Positions 1 to 8,659 of a stretch of DNA of 64,000 nt are shown piece after piece; the first letter of the stretch is position 1, and each line of letters begins with the position of its first letter. The stretch is from the NCBI RefSeq assembly GCF_019492055.1, contig NZ_JAICBX010000009.1, positions 18,636 through 82,635 of the forward strand, written 5' to 3'. The translations under genes were made by a program, and so were the position numbers. The DNA is from Flavimaribacter sediminis. GTDB taxonomy: Bacteria > Pseudomonadota > Alphaproteobacteria > Rhizobiales > Rhizobiaceae. Below the pieces are notes generated by a model, which did no database searches, was not told where the DNA came from, and was given only the letters and a program-made list of their open reading frames with translations.

Positions 1-611
1 CCGCGCTCGGCGGCGATTTCGCAAAGCCGCGTCACGGACCTGGCGCCGTCCTGCATGGTGCGCTCGAAATGCGGAATGCCGCCGACGACGTCGACGCCCA
101 TGTCGAGGGCGCGCAAGAGGTTCTTTTCCGCGGTGGGCGAGCGGTAGAGGCCGTCCTGCGGAAAGGCGACGAGCTGCAGGTCGATATAGGGCTTGATGCG
201 TTCGCGTACGTCGACAAGCGCCTCGACGGCGAGCAAACGATCGTCGCAGACATCGACATGGCTGCGGATGGACAACAGTCCTTGAGAGACTGCCAGATCG
301 CAATAGCGCAGCGCCCGCTCGATCACCGCGTCGTGGGTGAGAAGCGGCTTCAGCTCGCCCCACAGCGCGATGCCTTCCAGCAGCGTGCCGGACCGGTTGA
401 GCCGGGGCATGCCCAGGGACAGCGTTGCGTCCATGTGAAAATGCGGGTCGATGAAATGCGGCGAGAGCAGGCGTCCGCCGGCGTCGACGACCCGCGCGGC
501 CTCGCCTTCGACGCCCCTGGCGATCGCCTCGAAGCGGCCCCCGGATATCGCGACGTCGACGCCCTCGCGTCCGTCCGGCAGATTGGCGTTCCTGATCAGG
601 ATATCGAACAT
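1..611 (-). CDS. Amidohydrolase family protein, cytosine deaminase-like (N-terminal part; runs off the left edge)
   Basis: This is a metal-dependent amidohydrolase resembling CodA-type cytosine deaminases. About 203 N-terminal residues are present and the C-terminus lies outside the window. The beta-strand cap ([11 protein letters not shown]) is followed by the metal-binding HxH in IDPHFHMD at about residues 54-61. Further on are SHVDVCDD and GGIPHFE, which are conserved around the active site of this family. The ATG at 611 is chosen because AAGGGA lies 9 nt upstream; the ATG at 620 would sit right against that site. It is divergent from hisC. The exact substrate cannot be told from sequence; hydrolysis of a C-N bond in a cyclic or amidated compound is the family expectation. 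Confidence 0.82.
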   Translation of the reverse strand, partial: MFDILIRNANLPDGREGVDVAISGGRFEAIARGVEGEAARVVDAGGRLLSPHFIDPHFHMDATLSLGMPRLNRSGTLLEGIALWGELKPLLTHDAVIERALRYCDLAVSQGLLSIRSHVDVCDDRLLAVEALVDVRERIKPYIDLQLVAFPQDGLYRSPTAEKNLLRALDMGVDVVGGIPHFERTMQDGARSVTRLCEIAAER

Positions 612-765
612 GCGGCGCATTCCCTTGCGGTGTTTCAGAACCGCGCTATCACTGCATGGCGACGGGCCGGGCCGCAAGGGGTCGCGGCGTCATTAACCGG
701 CGCCGGGTCCGCCGAAACTCTCGACATCGGGGGCGCTTGGCGCTATGCCCGCCCTGACGTGGCGC

Positions 766-798
766 AGTCTGGGCCAAGTCTGGGCCAAGTCTGGACAG
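766..798 (+). repeat. Three tandem 11-bp repeats upstream of hisC
   Basis: AGTCTGGGCCA occurs at 766-776 and 777-787, and a diverged third copy AGTCTGGACAG at 788-798 runs into the hisC ribosome binding site. An 11-bp period is close to one helical turn, so a protein could bind successive faces. It may also be simple slippage. Confidence 0.8.
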
Positions 799-806
799 GA
801 AGATCG

Positions 807-1913
807 ATGAGCAGCGCAGAAAACAGGCCGGCGCCGAAGCCGGGCGTGATGGAAATTGCAGCTTATGTGCCGGGCAAGGATTCGGCGCCCGGCGTTGCGA
901 AGGTGTACAAGCTTTCAGCCAACGAGACGCCTTTGGGGCCGAGCCCGCATGTGGCCGGCGCGATGGCGGTCGCGCTGGAGCATCCTGAAATCTATCCGGA
1001 CGGTGGATCGACGAAACTGCGCGAGGCGATCGCCGCGCGGCACGGGTTGAACGCCGCCAATATCGTCTGCGGCAACGGTTCCGACGAATTGCTGGGCCTT
1101 CTCTGCCAGACCTATCTCGCGCCCGGCGACGAGGGGATCGTTACCGAACACGGCTTTCTCGTCTACAAGATTCAGATCACCGCCGCCGGCGCGACGCCGG
1201 TGACCGTTCCCGAAACCGATCTGCGCGCCGATGTCGACGCGATCCTCGCGGCGGTGACGGAGCGCACCAGGCTGGTCTTCATCGCAAACCCGAACAATCC
1301 GACTGGCACCTATCTGCCGGCCGACGAGTTGCGCCGTCTGCAGGCGGGGCTGCCGGGCAACGTGTTATTGGTGATCGACGCCGCTTACGCCGAATATGTG
1401 CGACGTAACGACTACGAAGCTGGCGTCGAACTGGTTTCCGGCAGCGAAAATGTCGTCATGACCCGAACGTTTTCGAAGATTTATGGTCTGGCGGGTCTGC
1501 GTGTCGGCTGGATGTATGCGCCGCTGGCGGTCGCCGACGCCGTCAACCGGATTCGCGGGCCGTTCAACCTCAACGCCGTCGCTATCGAGGCGGGGGCCGC
1601 GGCGATCGCCGACCGTGACCATGTGGACAGGGCCGTCGCCTACAATCTGCGCTGGATCGAGCGTCTGACGACGGAAATCGAGGCGCTGGGCCTGAGCGTC
1701 ACGCCGTCGGTCGGCAATTTCATTCTCATTCATTTCGGCAATCAACCAGGCAAGTCTGCGGCGGATGCGGATGATTTTCTCTCCGCGCGCGGCCTCGTTC
1801 TGCGGCGCGTCACGGCCTATGGCTTTCCGGACGGCTTGCGCATGAGCGTCGGCCCGGAAGAGGCCAACGAAGCGGTGATCGCCGCCCTGAAGGAATTCCT
1901 GGACAAGACATGA
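807..1913 (+). CDS. hisC: Histidinol-phosphate aminotransferase (aminotransferase class I/II)
   Basis: This is a 368-residue PLP-dependent aminotransferase. Visible family motifs are [11 protein letters not shown] near residues 37-47, NPNNPTG at 161-167, DAAYAEY from 191, and the PLP-binding lysine in TFSKIYG (Lys224). The start at 807 has AGGAAG just upstream. An in-frame open stretch continues further upstream, but it lies over the divergent amidohydrolase and is not coding. Its stop overlaps the tyrA start by 4 nt (ATGA), so the two are translationally coupled. HisC catalyses imidazole-acetol phosphate to histidinol phosphate. Being paired with tyrA suggests it may also, or mainly, act as an aromatic aminotransferase; that is inference. 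Confidence 0.93.
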   Translation: MSSAENRPAPKPGVMEIAAYVPGKDSAPGVAKVYKLSANETPLGPSPHVAGAMAVALEHPEIYPDGGSTKLREAIAARHGLNAANIVCGNGSDELLGLLCQTYLAPGDEGIVTEHGFLVYKIQITAAGATPVTVPETDLRADVDAILAAVTERTRLVFIANPNNPTGTYLPADELRRLQAGLPGNVLLVIDAAYAEYVRRNDYEAGVELVSGSENVVMTRTFSKIYGLAGLRVGWMYAPLAVADAVNRIRGPFNLNAVAIEAGAAAIADRDHVDRAVAYNLRWIERLTTEIEALGLSVTPSVGNFILIHFGNQPGKSAADADDFLSARGLVLRRVTAYGFPDGLRMSVGPEEANEAVIAALKEFLDKT

Positions 1914-2854
1914 CCACCAAGCAATTCGACAAAATAGCGCTGATCGGCATCGGCCTCATCGGCTCTTCCCTTGCACGCGTCATCCGGCAGAAGGGGCTTG
2001 CCGGCACGGTCGCGATCGCCACCCGCTCGTCCGAAACGCTGGAGCGGGCGCATGACCTCGGCCTTGGCGACAGCTATACGACCTCCAGCGCGGAAGCCGT
2101 GCGCGACGCCGACCTGGTGATCGTCAGCGTGCCTGTGGGCTCGTCGGAGAAGGTGGCGCGCGAAATCTCAGGCGAACTGAAGGAAGGCGCGATCGTCACC
2201 GACGTCGGCTCGACAAAGGAATCCGTCGTCGAGCAGATGAAGCCGTATATTCCCGAACACGCGCATTTCATTCCAGGCCATCCGATCGCCGGAACGGAGC
2301 ATTCCGGACCGGACGCGGGGTTCGCGACGCTGTTTGAAGGCCGCTGGTGCATTCTTACGCCGCTGCCCAACGCCGACGAGGAAGCGCTGGCCAAGCTGAC
2401 GACTTTCTGGGAAAGCTGCGGCTCGATGGTCGACCGGATGGATCCGCACCGCCACGACCTGGTGCTCGCGATCGTCTCGCATCTGCCGCAGATCATCGCC
2501 TACAACATCGTGGGCACCGCCGACGATCTGGAAACCGTGACGGAATCGGAAGTCATCAAATATTCGGCCTCGGGTTTTCGCGACTTCACGCGGCTCGCCG
2601 CCTCTGACCCCACCATGTGGCGGGACGTGTGCCTTCACAACCGGGACGCCATCCTGGAAATGCTGGCGCGCTTTTCGGAGGATTTGTCCTCACTGCAGCG
2701 CGCGATCCGCTGGGGCGACGGCGACAAGCTGTTCGACCTGTTCAGCCACACCCGGCATATCCGCAAGTCGATCATCGAGGCGGGCCAGGACGTCGAGGCT
2801 CCCGACTTCGGCCGGCATCCGGAATACACGCCGGCGGAGAAGCGCGGCGGTTAG
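1910..2854 (+). CDS. tyrA: Prephenate/arogenate dehydrogenase (cyclohexadienyl dehydrogenase)
   Basis: This 314-residue NAD(P)-dependent enzyme performs oxidative decarboxylation in tyrosine synthesis. The Rossmann fingerprint GIGLIGSS lies at residues 13-20, TDVGSTK near 98-104, and the substrate-site motif [11 protein letters not shown] from about 123. It lacks an N-terminal chorismate mutase and has no obvious ACT domain, as in alphaproteobacterial TyrC-type enzymes. It overlaps hisC by 4 nt. The pair could run prephenate to tyrosine or arogenate as a unit. Confidence 0.92.
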   Translation: MTTKQFDKIALIGIGLIGSSLARVIRQKGLAGTVAIATRSSETLERAHDLGLGDSYTTSSAEAVRDADLVIVSVPVGSSEKVAREISGELKEGAIVTDVGSTKESVVEQMKPYIPEHAHFIPGHPIAGTEHSGPDAGFATLFEGRWCILTPLPNADEEALAKLTTFWESCGSMVDRMDPHRHDLVLAIVSHLPQIIAYNIVGTADDLETVTESEVIKYSASGFRDFTRLAASDPTMWRDVCLHNRDAILEMLARFSEDLSSLQRAIRWGDGDKLFDLFSHTRHIRKSIIEAGQDVEAPDFGRHPEYTPAEKRGG

Positions 2855-2870
2855 AGACGATTTTCATCGT

Positions 2871-2922
2871 TGGCCACGCGGACGCGTGGCCACTGGATGC
2901 CGGATCAAGTCCGGCATGAGGG
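2871..2922 (+). repeat. Bipartite palindromic repeat element, copy A
   Basis: The first hairpin has arms TGGCCACGC (2871-2879) and GCGTGGCCA (2884-2892). It is followed by CTGGAT and a second hairpin ATGCCGGA...TCCGGCAT (2897-2917), ending in ATGAGGG. The same two-hairpin layout with different but paired arms recurs elsewhere in the window. It sits between the convergent genes tyrA and the DUF2125 gene and could also stop transcription. Confidence 0.8.
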
Positions 2923-2950
2923 TAAACAATTGAATCCGCAACATAAAAAC

Positions 2951-2999
2951 CCTCATTGCGGGCTCGGCCCGCAATCTGGCGGCGCCGCGTCCGCGGCGC
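2951..2999 (-). repeat. Bipartite palindromic repeat element, copy B (inverted)
   Basis: This is the reverse-orientation copy of the element. The palindrome GCGCCGCG/CGCGGCGC lies at 2982-2999 and the hairpin ATTGCGGG/CCCGCAAT at 2955-2975. It faces copy A across 28 bp. Confidence 0.8.
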
Positions 3000-3074
3000 G
3001 CAAGAAGTAGAAGTTTCGTCGGATGTGGATATGAGCCTGGCCTGCGGCTCACGGCCGATTGGCAGGGTCGGGGA

Positions 3075-4082
3075 TCAGTACCGCCGCGGGCGCAGCGGCG
3101 GGATGCGGCCGAGCGTGAAGAAGGCGACCTGAACCTTGCCGCGGCGCACCGTCACCGGGAGCTTGATTTCGCCGGTTCCGGACAGTGTGGATAGGACCGA
3201 CCGAACGTTTTCGATGGCGCCGGTCGGATCGGGCACGCCGCGCGCCAGCTCCATGACGCCGGCGAGATCGCGGATGCTCAGGTCGAACCGGCCGTCGAGA
3301 AGGCCGCGCCGGTCGATCGAGAACGGTCCCTCAACGGCGATCCGGGCGCCATTGTCGAGGGCGACGACGAAGTTCTTCAACGAACCGCTTGCGCCGATCC
3401 ACGGATAATCCTGCGTTCGCTGGTGTCCCGAAAGGAGCCATGCCCGATCGTCGACGCTGACGTCGAGATCGAGATCGAAGGTCGGAGCTTCGCCAGCGCC
3501 CGTTGTGAGCCGCGCGTTGCGCAGCATGGCCGCGAAATCGAGATTGTCGCCGTTCTGACGGGTGTGGAATTCGCTTGTATCCGTTGCGAGCGTCAGGTCG
3601 TCGGCGCCATTCGTCAGCACCGCCCGGGTATCCTCGACATGGACCGAGGCGCGATCAAGCCCGTTGAGCCCGAAAACGGTGCTCGACTGCAGCGACCGCC
3701 ATTCGAAATCGGCGCGGTCGCCGCGCGGCGACACGATAGTGACCGGGCTGTCGAGTTCGGAGATGATGTGGTTGGGATTGTAGACCTGCGCGGCGGTGCG
3801 AAACGCGCCCGCCGACAGTTGCGAGGAATCGACCTCGCTGACCGCCGTCACCGAATCACAGAACACGCCGAGGCGGAAGGGAAAGCCGCGCACTTCCATG
3901 TCTTCGCAGTCGGCCGCGACGCTGTTGAGCGACAGGTTGGCGAGCACCATTTCGCTGCGCGTCTTGACCTCGCCGGCGAGGTAGAACCACAGGCCGGCAT
4001 AGCCCCCGAACAACACCACGATAAAAATTGCAAGGTAAATGAGACGTCGAAGATACCGGCCGTCATTCTGCGAAGTGGTCAT
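3075..4082 (-). CDS. DUF2125 family protein, membrane-anchored
   Basis: This 335-residue protein has an N-terminal membrane segment at about residues 17-37 (LAIFIVVLFGGYAGLWFYLAG) and a long exported beta-rich body. The early segment with paired cysteines (ADCEDMEVRGFPFRLGVFCD) is typical of DUF2125. The ATG at 4082 is preceded by GGAGA six bases upstream; a TTG 15 nt further out is a less likely start. The protein probably sits in the periplasm, anchored in the inner membrane. Its function is unknown. It is convergent with tyrA and divergent from the ChaC gene. Confidence 0.8.
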   Translation of the reverse strand: MTTSQNDGRYLRRLIYLAIFIVVLFGGYAGLWFYLAGEVKTRSEMVLANLSLNSVAADCEDMEVRGFPFRLGVFCDSVTAVSEVDSSQLSAGAFRTAAQVYNPNHIISELDSPVTIVSPRGDRADFEWRSLQSSTVFGLNGLDRASVHVEDTRAVLTNGADDLTLATDTSEFHTRQNGDNLDFAAMLRNARLTTGAGEAPTFDLDLDVSVDDRAWLLSGHQRTQDYPWIGASGSLKNFVVALDNGARIAVEGPFSIDRRGLLDGRFDLSIRDLAGVMELARGVPDPTGAIENVRSVLSTLSGTGEIKLPVTVRRGKVQVAFFTLGRIPPLRPRRY

Positions 4083-4126
4083 AGATTCTCCAGCCAATAC
4101 TTCAATTCGCCTGCGTTTCGAATTAT

Positions 4127-4666
4127 GTGACGGATATGGACGATTTTTGGGTCTTTGGCTACGGGTCGCTGATGTGGCGGCCAGGTTTCGAGTTTCGCGA
4201 GGCGCAGCGCGGACGGATCTACGGATACCGGCGCGCGCTGTGCATCCACTCTTTCATTCACCGCGGCACGCCGGAACGGCCGGGGCTAGTGCTCGGGCTC
4301 GACCGGGGCGGCTCCTGCACGGGGATGGTGTTCAAGGTTCGCGGGGAGGACCATGAAGAGGTGGTCGCCTATCTGCGCGCCCGCGAAATGACCAACAAGG
4401 TCTATATGGAGCGGCATCTGCCGGCCTATCTCGCAAATGGCCAGCAGGTGGAAGCGCTATCCTTCGTGACGGACCGCGCGCATCCGCAATACGCCGGCGC
4501 GCTGGAGATCGACGAGGCGGCGCATCGCGTTGCGGTGTCGGAAGGCCAGTCGGGCCACAACGCCGACTACGTGCTGAGCACCGTCAGGCATCTCAGGGAA
4601 ATGCGGATTCGCGATCACCTGCTTGAGGCGGTGGCCGAACGGCTGGAGCCCGTCAGTTCCTCGTAG
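4127..4666 (+). CDS. ChaC-like gamma-glutamylcyclotransferase
   Basis: This is a protein of about 179 residues of the ChaC/GGCT family, which cleaves gamma-glutamyl peptides such as glutathione to 5-oxoproline. The family signature FGYGSLMWRPGF is close to the N-terminus, followed by RALCIHS. The start is uncertain: GTG at 4127 or ATG at 4136 (MDDFWVFGYG), with no strong ribosome binding site for either. It is divergent from the DUF2125 gene. Its 3' end overlaps the end of the convergent plsC gene by 52 bp, so the two transcripts would be complementary there. Confidence 0.85.
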   Translation: MTDMDDFWVFGYGSLMWRPGFEFREAQRGRIYGYRRALCIHSFIHRGTPERPGLVLGLDRGGSCTGMVFKVRGEDHEEVVAYLRAREMTNKVYMERHLPAYLANGQQVEALSFVTDRAHPQYAGALEIDEAAHRVAVSEGQSGHNADYVLSTVRHLREMRIRDHLLEAVAERLEPVSSS

Positions 4667-5424
4667 CGTTTGCGGGCCGTTTCCGACAGCGGCAGATGCG
4701 GATTTTCATCGATCGTTCTGACCAGCAGCTCGTCGGTCGCGGCTTCTGTGACGTCGACCAGTTTTTCCAGGAATGCGTCAGGCTTCATGCCCGGCTGGAT
4801 CGGCTCCAGAAAGCGAACGTGGATGTGGCCGGGGTAGCGGATGAATTTGCGCCTTGGCCAGAACAGGCCCGGAACCATGGCGACCGGCACGACCGGAACC
4901 TGCAGCTGGTCGTAGAGCCGGGCGATGCCGAATTTGTAGACCGGTTCGGCGCCGACCGGGCGTCGCGTGCCTTCCGGATAGATGATGAGCTGGCGGCCGT
5001 CAGCCATCTGCTTGCGGGTGCGTTCAAGCACCGCCGGCATGACGCTGGATTTGGCGCCGCGATCGATCGGCACCATCTGCATCTTGATGACGTACCAGCC
5101 GAAGAGCGGGATCCAGGTAAGTTCCCGCTTGAGGATGTAGAAGGGATCGTCCAGATGCGGCAGCAGCGCATAGGCGTCCCAGAAGGACTGGTGTTTCGGC
5201 GCGATGATGTACGGCCCGTCGGGCAGGTTCTCGAGGCCTTCGATCGAGTAGTCCGTTCCCACGATGACCTTGAGAAGCCAGTGGTTGGACCGCACCCAGT
5301 TTTTCGGGATCACCCAAGCGTTTTTCCGCCGCATCAGGAAATAGGCCGGAGAAAAGATGATCATCTGGACAATCAGGTTGAGATAGAAGGCCAGATTGAA
5401 CAGCATGGAGCGGAGCAGGATCAT
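4615..5424 (-). CDS. plsC: 1-acyl-sn-glycerol-3-phosphate acyltransferase
   Basis: This 269-residue acyltransferase acylates lysophosphatidic acid to phosphatidic acid at the inner membrane. Motif I is KHQSFWD at residues 77-83 (HX4D). Motif III is YPEGTR at about 149-154. A hydrophobic N-terminal anchor precedes them. It lies 7 bp after the YdcF-like gene in the same direction and appears to be the last gene of the ftsE-ftsX-YdcF-plsC operon. Its last 52 bp are antisense to the end of the ChaC gene. Confidence 0.92.
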   Translation of the reverse strand: MILLRSMLFNLAFYLNLIVQMIIFSPAYFLMRRKNAWVIPKNWVRSNHWLLKVIVGTDYSIEGLENLPDGPYIIAPKHQSFWDAYALLPHLDDPFYILKRELTWIPLFGWYVIKMQMVPIDRGAKSSVMPAVLERTRKQMADGRQLIIYPEGTRRPVGAEPVYKFGIARLYDQLQVPVVPVAMVPGLFWPRRKFIRYPGHIHVRFLEPIQPGMKPDAFLEKLVDVTEAATDELLVRTIDENPHLPLSETARKRYEELTGSSRSATASSR

Positions 5425-5431
5425 GGGTGAT

Positions 5432-6184
5432 CTAATCCGTCACCGTGGCCTGCGAGTCAATGCTGCGGGCTGTCGGCTTCCCGGCGGCGTGGGCGACGGA
5501 GCGCAGGAATTCGCCGGCGACGTCCGTTCCGGTCGCCAGCCGCAACCGCGCAATCAGATATTTCGCGTATTCCTCGACCAGCGGACGCCAGAGCGCCGGC
5601 CTGCGCACCCAGTCATAATTGCGGAATTCGTCCGGAACCACGGGGTAGGGGATGAATTCGACCTCCTCGTCAAGACGGCGCAATTCGATCAGGCTGCGCG
5701 GCATGTGATCGCTGCTGGTAACGACGATAACCCGCGTAAAGTTGTTGTCTCTCGCCCATTGGCTGACCTCGAGGGCGTTTCCTTCGGTGTCGAGCGCGTC
5801 GTGGCCGATATCCACGCAGCACTCGAACAGCGCCGGTTCCGTGGATGTCAGTTTGCGGATTTGCTCCGCCGTTGTGCTCGGATAGACGCCGGAGATCAGC
5901 AATCGGTCAGCCAGCCCCTGATCAAGAAGGTCGAGCGCCTGTTCGATGCGGTGGCTGCGCCCCGTCAGGACGACGATGCCGTCGGCTTCCGCGATGTCCG
6001 TCGGCGGCGTGACGGATGTGATTTCGCTGGAAAACCGGAAGAAGCCGCCGACCAGAACGCCGAATCCGAGCACGACGACCCATATGGCGATCACCATGAA
6101 TGCGCGCAGGATGCGACGAAGCCAGCCGGGCTTTTTCGGCGCTGGCTGGTCTTCCAGTTCGGGATCCTTGTTTTCGACGTCCAT
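5432..6184 (-). CDS. YdcF/DUF218 family membrane-anchored protein
   Basis: This 250-residue protein has a cytoplasmic N-terminus, one membrane segment (about residues 23-47) and an exported DUF218 domain. Recognisable parts are ADGIVVLTG followed by RIEQALDLLDQGLADRLLISG, and later VIVVTSSDHMPRSL. E. coli relatives (YdcF, SanA, ElyC) act in envelope biogenesis, but the reaction is not established. The ATG at 6184 (MDVENKD) is preferred over an upstream in-frame extension without family similarity. It lies between ftsX and plsC. Confidence 0.85.
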   Translation of the reverse strand: MDVENKDPELEDQPAPKKPGWLRRILRAFMVIAIWVVVLGFGVLVGGFFRFSSEITSVTPPTDIAEADGIVVLTGRSHRIEQALDLLDQGLADRLLISGVYPSTTAEQIRKLTSTEPALFECCVDIGHDALDTEGNALEVSQWARDNNFTRVIVVTSSDHMPRSLIELRRLDEEVEFIPYPVVPDEFRNYDWVRRPALWRPLVEEYAKYLIARLRLATGTDVAGEFLRSVAHAAGKPTARSIDSQATVTD

Positions 6185-6308
6185 GACGATGCCGCAAATG
6201 TGTAGGAGAGAATTGTACGCGCTTTGCCGCAGTGTCAATGAACAATGCCCGCTTTGGACGCCGAAGGCCGCCACAGCGCGGTTTGCGCGACGTTTCGCGG
6301 TTGTCTGG

Positions 6309-7298
6309 CTACAGGACGTGACCGGGGTTGGAGCGGATCAGGTCGATTTCCCGAATCGTTTTCATCACGGTGATTCGCGTGGTCAGGGCAGTGAGAAAGG
6401 CGATAATGATGACGATCGCGACGATGCCGACATAGCCGCCGGGCCCCACCGAGAAGCCGCCGAACAGGGCGTTTGTCTGGTCCGATTGCGGGGTGGCGAA
6501 ATTGTTGTTCGCCCAGACGCCCGCTGACGCGAATATGATCGCCGCCGCGATGCCGCCGGCGGTCGCGCCTTTCAGAGCGATGATGAAGAAGTGACGCTGG
6601 AAGTGCGATGCGACGAAGCCGGCCTCCGCGCCGACGAAATGCAGCACTTCGACGATGTGGTGATTGCCCGACAGCGCGCCGCGGGTTGCGAAGATCACCG
6701 TCAGCACAGTCGCGGCGAAGACGAGCATCAGGATGCATATGCCGATCAGCGTCGTGGTGTTGGCCATGGCGACCAGCCGGTTCACCCATGTGCGGTGGTC
6801 GTCGAGGTAGACGTTCGGAAGGGCTTGCGTCAACGCTGTGCGCATCGCCTGAAAATCCGGCGGCGCACCCTCGTCGATGGTGACGATGACCAGCCGGGGC
6901 ACGGGAAGTTCGTCCAGATCGAGTCCCTCGCCAAGCCAGGGTTCCAGGAGCCGCGAAGTCTCTTCGTCATTGACGATCGTGGCGTCCGTCGCGCCTTCGA
7001 ACCCGATCGCGATCCGTCGCGCGGTCTCGAGGGCCTGCTGCATGTCGAGCCCGTCCTGCGGCTTGATCTGGATGGTGACTTCCCGCGAAATGTCGCTCTG
7101 CCAGGTGTTTGCAGTGTCCTGGACGAGGATGACCGCGCCAAGCGTGAGGCTGGCCAGAAACGACATGATCGAAATCACGAACATGAGCGAGCGACCGGCG
7201 ATGTTCGCCGCCGGAACGATGGGCGCCGTCGGCCGAAGAACAATCTGCCGGGGTTGCCTCGCGCCGGTTCCGCCGGATGGAGCGCCGCCGTCAGTCAT
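6309..7298 (-). CDS. ftsX: Cell division ABC transporter permease FtsX
   Basis: This is the membrane partner of FtsE, about 329 residues. It has one N-terminal membrane segment (around FVISIMSFLASLTLGAVI), a large periplasmic domain and three C-terminal membrane segments, the FtsX arrangement. FtsEX couples divisome assembly to periplasmic murein hydrolase activation. The start at 7298 overlaps the ftsE stop by 8 nt (ATGACTGA). An in-frame ATG at 7316 is possible and would overlap by 26 nt. Confidence 0.9.
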   Translation of the reverse strand: MTDGGAPSGGTGARQPRQIVLRPTAPIVPAANIAGRSLMFVISIMSFLASLTLGAVILVQDTANTWQSDISREVTIQIKPQDGLDMQQALETARRIAIGFEGATDATIVNDEETSRLLEPWLGEGLDLDELPVPRLVIVTIDEGAPPDFQAMRTALTQALPNVYLDDHRTWVNRLVAMANTTTLIGICILMLVFAATVLTVIFATRGALSGNHHIVEVLHFVGAEAGFVASHFQRHFFIIALKGATAGGIAAAIIFASAGVWANNNFATPQSDQTNALFGGFSVGPGGYVGIVAIVIIIAFLTALTTRITVMKTIREIDLIRSNPGHVL

Positions 7299-7950
7299 AT
7301 ATATCCAGTCGTCCATGCGACAGGATCATGCGGCGGGCGTCGATCTGGTCCATCAGCGACAGGTCGTGCGTGGCGATGACGACGGCCGTGCCGAGCTTGT
7401 TCAGCTCCATGAAAAGGCGCAGCAATCGGCGCGCAAGCGGCGCGTCGACATTGCCCGTCGGCTCGTCGGCGAGCAGGATTTCCGGCTGGTCGATCAGGGC
7501 GCGGGCGATCGCCGCGCGCTGCTTCTCTCCGCCGGAAAGAATGGGCGGCAAAACGTTCATCCGCTCACCAAGACCAACCCATTTGAGCAATTCGATGACA
7601 TCGGTGCGGTAGGTGGATTCCTCGCGGCCCCGCACCCTGAGCGGCAAGGCGACGTTTTCATAGGTCGTCAGATGATCGAGCAGCCGGAAATCCTGGAAGA
7701 CAATGCCGATGCGCCGGCGCAAGAGCGGCAGTTCCTGCGGGTCGATAGTGGCGATGTCCCGGTCGAAGATCCGGATGAAGCCGCGAGTCGGCTGCAGCGA
7801 CAGGAACAGGAGCCGCAGCAGCGTTGTCTTTCCTGCGCCGGACGGCCCGGTAAGAAACTGGAACGAGCGCTGCGGAATGTCGAAGGTCAGATCGCGCAGC
7901 ACTTCCGGGCCCATGCCGTAGCGCAGTCCAACGTTGTCGAAATGAATCAA
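7291..7950 (-). CDS. ftsE: Cell division ABC transporter ATP-binding protein FtsE
   Basis: This 219-residue ABC ATPase has Walker A GPSGAGKTT at residues 35-43, the signature LSGGEKQR at 138-145 and Walker B with LLADEPTG at 159-166. It is the first gene of the ftsE-ftsX-YdcF-plsC operon, and its stop overlaps ftsX. It is divergent from the small membrane-protein gene at 8120, so the 170-bp gap should hold its promoter. Confidence 0.95.
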   Translation of the reverse strand: MIHFDNVGLRYGMGPEVLRDLTFDIPQRSFQFLTGPSGAGKTTLLRLLFLSLQPTRGFIRIFDRDIATIDPQELPLLRRRIGIVFQDFRLLDHLTTYENVALPLRVRGREESTYRTDVIELLKWVGLGERMNVLPPILSGGEKQRAAIARALIDQPEILLADEPTGNVDAPLARRLLRLFMELNKLGTAVVIATHDLSLMDQIDARRMILSHGRLDIYD

Positions 7951-8119
7951 GTCAGCAGCCTCCCCGTCCGGGTTGCCCTATATGCTGGTTGGTAATCGCT
8001 GCGCCGGTCGTTGTGAAAAGACAAGGGTTTCGTATTTGTTAACCGTATCGATTTACCGTCTTGCAGGGAAGGAATCGACATCGGATAGCCTTCCGGGAAC
8101 GGGATTGCCTGACAAGCTA

Positions 8120-8533
8120 ATGCAATACAGCCACGGCGCCGGTCAATACGATCGCAGCTTTAATGTGGAAAATTCCGGTTCGACCGCCCGCCAACGTGGT
8201 CGCCATAGACCGTTCGCCAATCGCGCTGCGGCGGAATCGGCCGTATCGGATGTGATCGACGCCGAATTCGTGCACATAGACGACAATGGGTCTGTGGTGG
8301 AAGTCTTTGGCGCGGACGCTGTGAGACCGGTTTCGCCGGGCGATTTTTTCGAAAGACGCGCACATTGCGCCGGTCAAGGCGCCGGTCAAGCCGCAGACGC
8401 CGCCGCGCCGGCCGGTTTACCGACGCTTTTCGGCCGGCTCGACCGGATGAGTCCGGTGGGATTTGGCGCACTGGTGGGGCTCGCATCGCTTTGCGTCTTC
8501 TGGTTCTTCGGCGGATACGCGCTATTGCAGTAA
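8120..8533 (+). CDS. Hypothetical tail-anchored membrane protein
   Basis: This 137-residue protein has a polar, probably disordered N-terminal two thirds with an acidic stretch (DVIDAEFVHIDDNGSVVEVFG). It ends in one hydrophobic segment (about residues 113-136, containing ALVGLASLCVFWFFGGYAL). I recognise no domain. It is divergent from ftsE. The ATG at 8120 is the first that avoids the non-coding-looking upstream extension; the ribosome binding site is weak. Similar C-terminally anchored proteins beside ftsE in related bacteria carry an N-terminal zinc ribbon, which I do not see here. Confidence 0.6.
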   Translation: MQYSHGAGQYDRSFNVENSGSTARQRGRHRPFANRAAAESAVSDVIDAEFVHIDDNGSVVEVFGADAVRPVSPGDFFERRAHCAGQGAGQAADAAAPAGLPTLFGRLDRMSPVGFGALVGLASLCVFWFFGGYALLQ

Positions 8534-8659
8534 GCCTTTATTAACCCTGTCTATCGCGGCTTGCAGCCGAATGTTGGGAAAGACGGCGGCGAAACGGTTT
8601 CAAATCCCGGGCAATTCATGTAGCTAGCAGCTTCGTCAAACTGTTACGGGGCTCCACGC

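Noticed and set aside
69..806. Long N-terminal extension of hisC
   Set aside because: The frame is open, but it is antisense to a clear amidohydrolase gene, and hisC homologues start at the ATG at 807.
8034..8056. CtrA box upstream of the gene at 8120
   Set aside because: TTAA and TTTA are 9 bp apart rather than 7, so the match is poor.
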